64,000 nucleotides of DNA, taken from Chitinophaga sp. sic0106 (lineage in GTDB: Bacteria > Bacteroidota > Bacteroidia > Chitinophagales > Chitinophagaceae). Positions 49,053-57,507 of this stretch are shown here, in pieces; position 1 is the stretch's first letter; each line of letters begins with the position of its first letter. The notes under the pieces were generated by a model. The model did not search any database and was not told the origin of the DNA. It saw only the letters and a program-made list of their open reading frames with translations. The DNA lies in contig NZ_JAHUWJ010000018.1 of the NCBI RefSeq assembly GCF_019219075.1, forward strand, positions 1-64,000, written 5' to 3'. The position numbers and the translations under genes are program-made.

Positions 49053-51569
49053 CTATATATTGTTTGTTTGAAGGTCCGGGCGGTGTAGTCCGGACTTTTT
49101 ATTGTCCTTGTTTTCGGGAAAGTCAATGCTAATGATCGTTCCAGCCGCTGTTTCAATATGGCAGGTTCCATCCAGGTCACCGCTTAAACCCTGAATGATG
49201 CTCATACCGAGCGAGTTTTCATAGCTGGTGCTCATCGTTGCCGGCAGTCCCACTCCATTATCGGCAATGGTTACACGTAGTGTATCCGTACCCGTTTTAA
49301 GCATCTGTATCTGCACAGTTCCCGACTGATTACCAGGAAAAGCATACTTCACGCAGTTGGTAACGGCCTCGTTAATAATGAGCCCTAAAGGCACTACCTG
49401 TGTGGTGTCCATTACAATATCATCCACCTGGGTTTCAAAGCGGATTTTTTGGCCTACGCCAAAACTTTCCTTCAGATCGTTGACCAGCTCGTTGATATAA
49501 TCTGGCATGTAGATCAGGTCTACCTGGTCGCTGAGGTAGAGTTTTTTATGAATCAGGGCCATGGAGTGTACGCGTTGCTGGGTGTCGCGGATGGCCAGCA
49601 TTGCTGCCTTATCTTCCAGATAGTAGGATTGTATGTTGAGCAGGCTGATTACAATCTGCAAATTGTTTTTCACCCGGTGGTGCAGCTCTTTCAGCAACCA
49701 TTCTTTTTCGGCCACCAGCCGGCTGAGGCGCTGGTTTTTTAAGTCGATTTCACTTTTTTGCAGGGTGAGCTGCCGGTTTTTTTTCTTGTTGACGCGATAG
49801 CTGTTATAGAGTAACCCCAGGATAATGGAGGTGAGTAAAAGTCCCAGCAGGGATGCATTCCGGAGCAGCTTTTCATTTGCCAGGGTAGCAGCCTGGATCT
49901 GTGATTGTTGATTGAGGAAACTAATGCGGTTGTCTTGTCTTTCTGCGGCGTACTTAAATTCCTTTTCCCTTTTTTCGTTGTGGTAGGTGTTTATCTGTTG
50001 TTCTGTTTCGCGCATCTGCTGTTCCAGCTGTAGTTGTAAGCCTGCCTGCGCCAGTTGTCCTTCCTTGATTTGTTGCTGCTTCTGGAGCAGTACAATGTTC
50101 TGTTGTTGCTGCAGCAGCGCCTTATCCTTTTTCTCTGTTTCGTATTTAATCATCAGGTCAGCCATGGCCTGGTTATTTTTGTTGTTATTGATTGAATCGC
50201 TCATGTTGTGGTATGCGGTCAGATGTCGGAAGGCCGATTCATAGTCGCCACGGGCAGAATCAATTTTAATTTGCAGACCGGTGTTATAAACTCTGTTTGC
50301 GATTAGCAATTGGTGTTGTGGCATTTGATTGAATTTTGATACAAATACTAATGCCTTGTCATATTTGCCTACCGTATAATAAAAATAGGCCATTTGGTTG
50401 TAATGGGATGCACGCATAGAATTTACTATGCTGCTGAACCTTGAAGCGGATTCGAAATCCTGCGCATCTCTATCCATCTCCAGGTAATAGGGAGTGGCTT
50501 TCTCAGGCCGGCCCATTTCAAGATAAGCTTTGCCGATTACTCCGTAGATCAGCCTGCGCTGATAATCATTGGTGGGTGGATTATCACGAATCGCTTTTGT
50601 GGCGGTTGCTACCGCTTCATCGTATTTATTTAATGCCGTTAACCCCTTACTTTGCTGTGTGCAGAAAAAATAATACATATCGAGGTCTTCAATTTCCTTT
50701 GATAACTTTATGCCATCTGCTACCACCGCCAGCATTTCCTGGTATTTTTTCATCGTATAATAAACCTCCGCCAGTTGCGACAGGATAAAATTCTTCCAAT
50801 TTAATTTCGAGGGGGTTACAGGTGGTTCGTTGGCTATTTTGAGCAGTTCGAGATCGTAGTATAGCTGCTTGCCGTAATCGGCTTTGGCCTCTGCAACTTC
50901 ACTTAAGCCCAGATAAATAAGCTGGAATTTTTTTTCGCCACGTTTAATAGCATCCTCCAGCTGTTGTTGGTAAAGTTTTTCTGCCAGGTCAATCTTTCCT
51001 TGGTCCATGTATACCCGGCCAATATAATTACGAACTTCCTTATCCAGGTCCGGACGTTTGATTTTGAGGTATAGCGCACTCGATTTTTCAAAATATTCGA
51101 GCTTAATGGGAATGTTTTTCTCAGTAGAAGTAGAAATTTGCTTGCCAAAATCGAAGTACAACCTGGCCTCCTCCTGCTGATCGCCGCTTTTACGCACTTC
51201 AGCAAACAAAGGTTCGTAGGTGGCCAACGCTTCCCGGATTTCTCCCTCCCTTAATTGTAAATGTCCCTTAAGTAGTACTGCTATCCTGATATGGCGTTTT
51301 GATGCGAGTTCCCCGCTCAGGTCTGCTGCCTGGTTAGCAATGGTCAGTGCTCGTTCATTATCATCCATGTTAATGGAATAATACCTGCTTAGTTTTAACA
51401 GGAGGTTGATCTTGTTGGTGTCATCCGGAGCTTTGGAAATTTGTTGCTGCAGATCTGCTATAACAGCTGCCGGTGTTTGTTGTGCATGCACAGGCAATGC
51501 TTTCAGTATCAATACTGAAAGCAGCAATATAGCCAACAGGAGCCTGTTGATATGAACTAAAAAATGCAT
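49053..51569 (-). CDS. TPR-containing sensor histidine kinase (HisKA_2/HWE-like)
   Basis: This is an 838-aa protein. Signal peptide MHFLVHINRLLLAILLLSVLILKALPVHAQ is followed by many TPR-like repeats (about 35-460), a long coiled coil rich in Gln/Lys (about 465-570), a membrane helix (about 573-590) and a second coil. The catalytic part begins with LLKELHHRVKNNLQIVISLLN (His in the HisKA_2 box, about 626-640) and ends with NEAVTNCVKYAF, DNGVGLP and SLGMSIIQGL. TPRs in the periplasm probably sense a peptide or envelope signal. It is divergent from a response regulator gene and likely its partner. Confidence 0.93.
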   Translation of the reverse strand: MHFLVHINRLLLAILLLSVLILKALPVHAQQTPAAVIADLQQQISKAPDDTNKINLLLKLSRYYSINMDDNERALTIANQAADLSGELASKRHIRIAVLLKGHLQLREGEIREALATYEPLFAEVRKSGDQQEEARLYFDFGKQISTSTEKNIPIKLEYFEKSSALYLKIKRPDLDKEVRNYIGRVYMDQGKIDLAEKLYQQQLEDAIKRGEKKFQLIYLGLSEVAEAKADYGKQLYYDLELLKIANEPPVTPSKLNWKNFILSQLAEVYYTMKKYQEMLAVVADGIKLSKEIEDLDMYYFFCTQQSKGLTALNKYDEAVATATKAIRDNPPTNDYQRRLIYGVIGKAYLEMGRPEKATPYYLEMDRDAQDFESASRFSSIVNSMRASHYNQMAYFYYTVGKYDKALVFVSKFNQMPQHQLLIANRVYNTGLQIKIDSARGDYESAFRHLTAYHNMSDSINNNKNNQAMADLMIKYETEKKDKALLQQQQNIVLLQKQQQIKEGQLAQAGLQLQLEQQMRETEQQINTYHNEKREKEFKYAAERQDNRISFLNQQSQIQAATLANEKLLRNASLLGLLLTSIILGLLYNSYRVNKKKNRQLTLQKSEIDLKNQRLSRLVAEKEWLLKELHHRVKNNLQIVISLLNIQSYYLEDKAAMLAIRDTQQRVHSMALIHKKLYLSDQVDLIYMPDYINELVNDLKESFGVGQKIRFETQVDDIVMDTTQVVPLGLIINEAVTNCVKYAFPGNQSGTVQIQMLKTGTDTLRVTIADNGVGLPATMSTSYENSLGMSIIQGLSGDLDGTCHIETAAGTIISIDFPENKDNKKSGLHRPDLQTNNI
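49074..49100 (+). terminator. terminator for the YiaA-like gene, inside the kinase 3' end
   Basis: GTCCGG and CCGGAC form a stem with a 10-base loop followed by TTTTTATTG on the plus strand, located inside the last codons of the convergent kinase gene. Confidence 0.55.
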
Positions 51570-51986
51570 GGGGACTACTATTAACGTGATCTATCTCTCT
51601 ACGGAAACCGTTTATACGCTTCTACGGTTCAACTATAAAATTACAGTATTATTAATCAGGCGATCAAAATACTATTGGCGAATAGATCAGTTAATGACAA
51701 CTTGATAACTTTATAAAACTATTTTTTGGGATCAGGTCAACTTTAACCGCTATTTGTGCGTAGTAGGGGATGGTAGTAGGTATTTATTTAGTACATTTCT
51801 GCCATTCGAATAGAAACCCCTGAAAGCGAGAACAAATTACCAAACAGACTATTCATTTTATCAGTCCCACTGATCATAGGTGGACTATAAGATAGATGAT
51901 ATTTTAAGCGATAGATGAAATGCAACAACTGTTGAGCAAAGCGGGTGTTGAATTGCAATTGTATCAATTACCAAGCATAGGAGACA
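51570..51986. other. divergent control region of the kinase and response regulator genes
   Basis: These 417 bp hold the promoters of both genes. TAGTAGGTATTT occurs at 51774-51785 and again upstream of the 376-aa gene (54045-54056), which suggests a shared control element. I see no gene or RNA here. Confidence 0.5.
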
Positions 51987-53906
51987 ATGTCAAAGAAAGT
52001 ACTAATTGTTGAGGACCTTTTTATTGAAGCCAAAAATTTAGAAATCATTCTTAAGAATGCTGGTTATGCCGTGTGTGGTATTGCAAGAACCTTGGCTGAG
52101 GCCAGGGCGCTTGCAGAACGGGAGCCGCCGGAGCTGGCACTGGTTGATATTCACCTGAAAGGTGGGGACAACGGAATAGAGTTGGCTGGTTTTTTTAGGG
52201 AGAAGGATATTGCATTTATATATATATCCGCTAATCATGACCATGATACCCTGGTAAAAGCTAAAGCAACGCAGCCCTATGGATTTATAGTAAAACCTTT
52301 CAGGGAGCAAGATTTGATGGTAACATTGGAGATTGCAGAATTCCGGCATGAGCATAGCCTGGAATCGGTGGTAAGGAAAGAAGCGCAACTACACCGTCGC
52401 CTGCAGGAAATCATACAATCGAATGAAACCTGGCAGGGAAAAATGCAGCACATTGCCGCGGCGTTGCAGCCATTTCTTCCGTTTGATTACCTGGTAGTAT
52501 GTGCCAGTAAGGGCGCCAGGGCAGGGGAAATGCTCAGTTACCTCCGAATAGGTTTTGATGAGTATCAATCTATTGGCCTGGAGGAATTCAAGGTGATTGC
52601 AAGACTTACTGCCACGGACCTGGAGCGGATAGGGAAGGAGGACGTTTATGAAAAGGAACCTGTATTTTATGTGAATGAAGACTTTAATCTACTTGCTGAA
52701 AAGAGCAGCCTGGTGAAAATTTTTGCGGATGTTTTTTCTCTGCAATCGCTATCGCTGCTGCCGGTACAACTGGCAGGGGATGCTACTTTTAGTTTTGCTT
52801 TTTATAGTCGCCGTCCCGATGCATATAATGCTGAGCAAAATGTGCTGCTGGATCGCCTGCGAATTCCTTTGGCTACAGCTATGGAAGATATGCTGGCAGC
52901 GGCGCCACAACCCACTGTATCGCCTAAACCTGCTCCGGCCCGGATGACAGGCTTCGACGGTATTGTTGGAAACAGCCACTTACTACTCAATATTTTTGAT
53001 CAAATAGCGCAGGTGGCGCCTGTTGATACTTCTGTGCTCATTCTTGGAGAAAGTGGCACCGGCAAAGAGCGTATAGCCGAAAGCGTTCATCGGTTGTCAA
53101 ATCGCAGAGAGCAGCCTTTTGTAAAAGTGAATTGCACAGCGCTGCCGTATCACCTGATCGAATCAGAATTGTTTGGCCATGAAAAAGGGGCCTTTACAGG
53201 CGCTACTGACAGGCGTATCGGAAAATTTGAAAGAGCAGATGGGGGTACCATCTTCCTGGATGAAATAGGAGATATGCCCTATGAGCTACAAGCCAAACTA
53301 CTGCGTGTATTACAGGAGAAAGAAATTGAACCCATCGGCGGAAAAGTGCCTGTAAAAGTAAGTGTCAGAGTGATAGCAGCCACCAACCGCAATTTAGAAA
53401 AAGAAGTGGCAGGCGGGCGCTTCCGGCTCGATCTCTATTACAGGCTGAATATCTTCCCCATAACGCTGCCACCACTGCGCGACAGACAAGACGACATCCC
53501 ATTGCTAATCCGTCATTTCATCTCTATAAATAACAAAAGAACCAACAAACAGATAATGGATATTAGCCCTGCAGCGCTCCGGGATGCCCTCACTTATTCA
53601 TGGCCAGGAAATATCCGGGAGCTGGAAAACCTGGTAGAAAGAGCCGTGCTACTAACTAAAGATAAGGAGATCAAAGCATTGGCAATACCTGCGCAAATAC
53701 CAGATGTGTCAACACCTGCTGCGCCGGCATCCGGTTTCTTTAAATCCATAGATCAAAATGAAAAGGATCACATTATCGCAGTACTCCGGCACTGTAAGGG
53801 AAAAGTATGGGGCCCCGGCGGAGCAGCTGAGCTGCTGGAGCTTCCGCCTTCTACCTTAAACTCAAGGATGAAGAAACTAGGTATAACCCGTGATATGATT
53901 CTTTGA
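51987..53906 (+). CDS. NtrC-type response regulator with sigma-54 interaction domain
   Basis: This is a 639-aa protein. The receiver domain (1-120) has the phospho-acceptor Asp in ELALVDIHLKG and Lys in GFIVKPF. Residues about 135-300 form a GAF-like sensor part. The AAA+ domain follows (about 325-560): Walker A GESGTGKE near 354, sigma-54 contact loop GAFTGA at about 401-406, and GTIFLDEIGDM (Walker B). A Fis-type HTH (GGAAELLELPPSTLNSRMKKLGI) closes the protein. It drives sigma-54 promoters when phosphorylated, probably by the divergent TPR kinase. Confidence 0.95.
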   Translation: MSKKVLIVEDLFIEAKNLEIILKNAGYAVCGIARTLAEARALAEREPPELALVDIHLKGGDNGIELAGFFREKDIAFIYISANHDHDTLVKAKATQPYGFIVKPFREQDLMVTLEIAEFRHEHSLESVVRKEAQLHRRLQEIIQSNETWQGKMQHIAAALQPFLPFDYLVVCASKGARAGEMLSYLRIGFDEYQSIGLEEFKVIARLTATDLERIGKEDVYEKEPVFYVNEDFNLLAEKSSLVKIFADVFSLQSLSLLPVQLAGDATFSFAFYSRRPDAYNAEQNVLLDRLRIPLATAMEDMLAAAPQPTVSPKPAPARMTGFDGIVGNSHLLLNIFDQIAQVAPVDTSVLILGESGTGKERIAESVHRLSNRREQPFVKVNCTALPYHLIESELFGHEKGAFTGATDRRIGKFERADGGTIFLDEIGDMPYELQAKLLRVLQEKEIEPIGGKVPVKVSVRVIAATNRNLEKEVAGGRFRLDLYYRLNIFPITLPPLRDRQDDIPLLIRHFISINNKRTNKQIMDISPAALRDALTYSWPGNIRELENLVERAVLLTKDKEIKALAIPAQIPDVSTPAAPASGFFKSIDQNEKDHIIAVLRHCKGKVWGPGGAAELLELPPSTLNSRMKKLGITRDMIL

Positions 53907-53914
53907 TTGCCGGT

Positions 53915-53937
53915 CTGCTGTTACCAGCAGTTTTTTT
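53915..53937 (+). terminator. terminator after the sigma-54 regulator gene
   Basis: CTGCTG and CAGCAG form a short stem with loop TTAC followed by seven T residues. Confidence 0.7.
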
Positions 53938-54184
53938 GCATAATTGGTTGAAAAGTACTTTTTACTACAGCCGGTCAGGTCCGGATGATGTATGCTGTTC
54001 ATGCTGGTTTTGGATATTTTAATCATTTGTTAAGCAGTTGGACATAGTAGGTATTTTGATTTAATTTCGGAAGAAGAAAAAAATTATGCGTCCACTTACT
54101 CCTGCTGATTATTTAACTGTGAAAGTTTGAAAAGCATCTTTGCAACAAGAAGTAAGAATGAATCTTTGACTTACAAGTTACCAT

Positions 54185-55315
54185 ATGAATAATTACCAGC
54201 ATATTGCTGCAGCTGATCTTCGTGATTACGCGAAATCACAAGGCTGGCAACAACTGCCTGAGGCGCTGGCGGATGGATTATTTGTATTGAATAACCCTAG
54301 ATATGCACAGCGTCAGATAGTGTTTCCAATAGATGCTTCAGCTTGCGATTATGTAGATGCGATAGATATCGCCCTCCATAAATTGGCCTTTCTTGAACAA
54401 AAACCTTTGGCTACGATATTAGGAGCGATCAACGAGATTAAAGATGATACGCTGAGATTCAGACTGGTAGACACGAGGACAGACGCAACATTTATACCCC
54501 TGCCTTATGCCATTTCAGCCATAAATGGTGCAAAAGAAATGTTGTTGGCCGGGGCGTGTACTGTGTTAAGACCTCAGTTGAATCATCCCCGGTTATCCGG
54601 GGCTGAAGCACTTGAGCTTATTGATAAAACACGTTTTCGGCAAACGGAAATTGGAAGCTTTGTAATTAAAGTGTCTACCCCTGTTCGGGCTCTGAATATT
54701 CAGGGTAGCCTGTTTGAAGAAGATTTTCCGTTTGTGCGTCAAACTACACTGGCTATTAATAGAGGACTGTCCACGCTGATTACTGCCATTGAAACGGATA
54801 CATTGGAAAACATGATAGAGCAGGTGAAGTTCGACCCGGCACCTGCCGTTTCTGCAAATTTATGCAAAGCCGTTACAAACTTTCAGGAACAGCATGATGC
54901 AGTCGACTTGTATATTGATTTCTCCTGGGCTGGAGCTGTTACCATACCTGGGGAATTAACAGTTCAAAACCAACTTAAAATTCAGAATGATTATTTCTCA
55001 AGAATAGATGACGTCAGAAGAGAATTAAAGCGATCGGAGGAGCTTAAATTGGAAGATGTGTTTATGGCTACTGTTGAAAATCTCTCCGGTGAAATAGGAT
55101 TTGATAATAAGAGGTCTGGCGACGTAATACTATACCTGTATAAAGATAGTGAGGTGATTCGTGCGCGTACTATATTGGATGCAGAACAATATTTAAAGGC
55201 AGATATATCGCATATGACTGCGGATTCTTATTTACGGATCAAAGGAAAACTTTATCCCGGAAATCAACCAAGGATATTATCCGATATCACGTTATTTGAA
55301 TTAATTATGCCATAA
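54185..55315 (+). CDS. conserved hypothetical protein
   Basis: This is a 376-aa soluble protein. RYAQRQIVFPIDASACDYVDAIDIALHKLAFLE, then PQLNHPRLSGAEALELIDKTRFRQTEIGSFVIKVS, and PFVRQTTLAINRGLSTLI recall a widespread bacterial family of unknown function whose consensus contains HPRL...RxxQTExGSF. The N-terminal part resembles a lid over a basic pocket, but no catalytic motif is certain. It stands alone, with a TAGTAGGTATTT element upstream that is shared with the regulator gene before it. Confidence 0.75.
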   Translation: MNNYQHIAAADLRDYAKSQGWQQLPEALADGLFVLNNPRYAQRQIVFPIDASACDYVDAIDIALHKLAFLEQKPLATILGAINEIKDDTLRFRLVDTRTDATFIPLPYAISAINGAKEMLLAGACTVLRPQLNHPRLSGAEALELIDKTRFRQTEIGSFVIKVSTPVRALNIQGSLFEEDFPFVRQTTLAINRGLSTLITAIETDTLENMIEQVKFDPAPAVSANLCKAVTNFQEQHDAVDLYIDFSWAGAVTIPGELTVQNQLKIQNDYFSRIDDVRRELKRSEELKLEDVFMATVENLSGEIGFDNKRSGDVILYLYKDSEVIRARTILDAEQYLKADISHMTADSYLRIKGKLYPGNQPRILSDITLFELIMP

Positions 55316-55467
55316 GGTGGTCAACTCCTTAGTATAATTACGGCTTTCGGATCATGCAAAACTGCCACACGACGTAAGAAGTGCATGCAAAACCCTTAAA
55401 TTTCATCTTTTTTGGGTATTTTTATACCGATAAGTCATTTCACATAAGCGGGTGTTTTTCAGCGATA

Positions 55468-56073
55468 ATGGGGGAGAATCTACAACAGGAACAGGTATTA
55501 ATAAAAAATCTCGCTGCCGGGGAACCATCCGCTTTTCAATCCCTGTTTCAACAACATTACAAAGCTTTATGCTATTTCGCCAATAGCATCGTGCAGGATG
55601 CCCAGGAAGCTGAAGACCTGGTCCAGGAGTCCTTTTCCAAACTCTGGAACAAACGGGCCGATTTTCAAACCGCCGCAAATATCAAAGCCTTCCTCTTTAT
55701 TGCTACCAAAAATGCCTGCCTCAATTTCCTGAAAAGCAGGGAGCGACTAACCATTCGTGAAAAAGAGTTTTCCTACCTGCAAACCGGCGTGGATACCGGA
55801 TTCGATCCCGCCATGACGGAAACAGAAATTATTACACAATTATATAATGAGATAGAAGCCCTGCCAGGCCAGTGCCGGCGGATTTTTAAAATGAGCTATC
55901 TCGAAGGCAAAAAAAATGATGAAATAGCAGGAGAACTCCGGATCTCCTATAATACCGTCAGGGCACAGAAGCTACGCGCCCTCAAACTTATTCGCAGCAG
56001 CCTTATCAAAAAGAATATCCTGCCTATGCTGGGCGTTTATATCGCATTAATTAAATATTATTTTTATCATTAA
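55468..56073 (+). CDS. ECF RNA polymerase sigma factor, FecI-like
   Basis: This is a 201-aa protein. The start at ATG 55468 gives the usual length; an upstream start at 55381 would add an unlikely extension. Region 2 is LFQQHYKALCYFANSIVQDAQEAEDLVQESFSKLW, and region 4 is ALPGQCRRIFKMSYLEGKKNDEIAGELRISYNTVRAQKLRALKLI. It heads a sigma/anti-sigma/SusCD locus and should be activated through the FecR protein when substrate loads the SusC transporter. Its own promoter is not obvious. Confidence 0.93.
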   Translation: MGENLQQEQVLIKNLAAGEPSAFQSLFQQHYKALCYFANSIVQDAQEAEDLVQESFSKLWNKRADFQTAANIKAFLFIATKNACLNFLKSRERLTIREKEFSYLQTGVDTGFDPAMTETEIITQLYNEIEALPGQCRRIFKMSYLEGKKNDEIAGELRISYNTVRAQKLRALKLIRSSLIKKNILPMLGVYIALIKYYFYH

Positions 56074-56180
56074 TATCTCCCGCACAGAAAAAAATCTAAA
56101 AAAAGTTTCATTTCCTTTAATCGAAAATAAAGTTTTCTTGTTTTTATAGTAATTGATCGTGTCAGGAGGGGAATAAGAAC

Positions 56181-57344
56181 ATGGAGGAACCAACTATTTC
56201 ACAGCGTATTGCTTATCTCATTTATGGGTACCAGCAAAATACTTTAACGGAAGCCGAAGATGCGGAGCTGCAGGACTGGGTCCGCGCAGCACCAGGAAAC
56301 CGTGCTTACTTTGAGCAGTGGACCAATGCCGAACTGTTGCAGCAGAAAATGCAGCAATACCGGCAGTTTGATGCCAATGCCGGTTGGGAAACCTTCCGGA
56401 ACAAGCACTACCCTGCCACTGCAAAAGGCCGGTACCGCCAGCTATACTGGTGGAGCGCTGCCGCTGCCATCGCCCTGCTGGTGGCAACTGGCATCTACCT
56501 CCGTCAGGAACGCCAACAGCCCATAATCGCCTCCGCTCAAGCCCCCGCCCTGATTGTACCAGGTTCAGATAAAGCCACGCTCACCCTGGCAGATGGGTCC
56601 ACCATCCCGCTGGATAGCGCTACCAACCAGGTATTTAACCAACAGGGAAGTATCGCGCAACTGCAAAACGGCCAGCTGCAATATGCACAGCAGGACACCA
56701 ACGCCGCCATCCGATACAATACCCTTACCACACCCAGAGGCGGACAATTCAGATTAATGCTCCCCGATGGGACGAAAGTCTGGCTGAACGCTGCTTCTGC
56801 CATCACGTATCCCACATCTTTCGAAAAAAATAAAAGAGAAGTCACCGTAAAAGGTGAAATATACTTTGAAGTAGCCGCCCACCAGCAATGGCCTTTCCAG
56901 GTTAAAACGGACAGAAATACAACGATAGAAGTGCTGGGCACCAGCTTCAATATCAACGCCTATACTGACGAAGCAGGTATCAAAACCACACTCATCAGCG
57001 GCGCAGTAAAAGTCAATGCCGGTGGCAGGGCAGCTGTGCTCAGGCCCGGTCAGCAGGCAATGGTAAGCGGTGCCGACAAAATCAGCATCTCCCAGGCCGA
57101 TACCACCGCTATTCTCGCATGGAAAAGAGACGCATTCTATTTCCAGGATGCTGATATCCCTGCCGTCATGCGCCAACTATCCCGTTGGTACGACGTTACA
57201 ATTGTATATAAAGGTGCACTCCCTGCAAAAAGGTTCCAGGGCGAAATTCAACGCCGCCTGCCACTGGCCGATGTATTGGAAGGTCTACAGGCCTCCGGCC
57301 TGCATTTCAGGGTAGAAGGCCGCAATATTATAGTAGAACAATAA
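56181..57344 (+). CDS. FecR-family anti-sigma factor
   Basis: This 387-aa protein has a cytoplasmic N-terminus (1-88) with a sigma-binding helical part (ISQRIAYLIYGYQQNTLTEAEDAELQDWV), one membrane helix (about 91-110, YWWSAAAAIALLVATGIYL) and the FecR periplasmic domain (about 180-300: TTPRGGQFRLMLPDGTKVWLNAASAITYPTSFEKNKREVTVKGEIYFEVA). A C-terminal STN-like/DUF4974 part contacts SusC (PAVMRQLSRWYDVTIVYKGALPAKRFQGEIQRRLPLADVLEGLQASG). It links the outer-membrane transporter to the sigma factor. Confidence 0.93.
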   Translation: MEEPTISQRIAYLIYGYQQNTLTEAEDAELQDWVRAAPGNRAYFEQWTNAELLQQKMQQYRQFDANAGWETFRNKHYPATAKGRYRQLYWWSAAAAIALLVATGIYLRQERQQPIIASAQAPALIVPGSDKATLTLADGSTIPLDSATNQVFNQQGSIAQLQNGQLQYAQQDTNAAIRYNTLTTPRGGQFRLMLPDGTKVWLNAASAITYPTSFEKNKREVTVKGEIYFEVAAHQQWPFQVKTDRNTTIEVLGTSFNINAYTDEAGIKTTLISGAVKVNAGGRAAVLRPGQQAMVSGADKISISQADTTAILAWKRDAFYFQDADIPAVMRQLSRWYDVTIVYKGALPAKRFQGEIQRRLPLADVLEGLQASGLHFRVEGRNIIVEQ

Positions 57345-57405
57345 ATTATTTAATATATAGGAAGATGCCATACCAACTATAACAGTGGTCACATCGGATA
57401 AAAAA

Positions 57406-57433
57406 ACCGGAGGTGATTGGACCCACCCCCGGT
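57406..57433 (+). other. hairpin between fecR and susC
   Basis: ACCGGAGGTG and CACCCCCGGT form a 10-bp stem with one mismatch and an 8-base loop, without a T tract. It could lower readthrough or protect the susC mRNA 5' end. Confidence 0.5.
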
Positions 57434-57507
57434 AAACGTCCGTTGATCATTCGCCATAAGCACGCTAATACTTAATACCAATTATTCAACCAGACAAATG
57501 CAAATCT

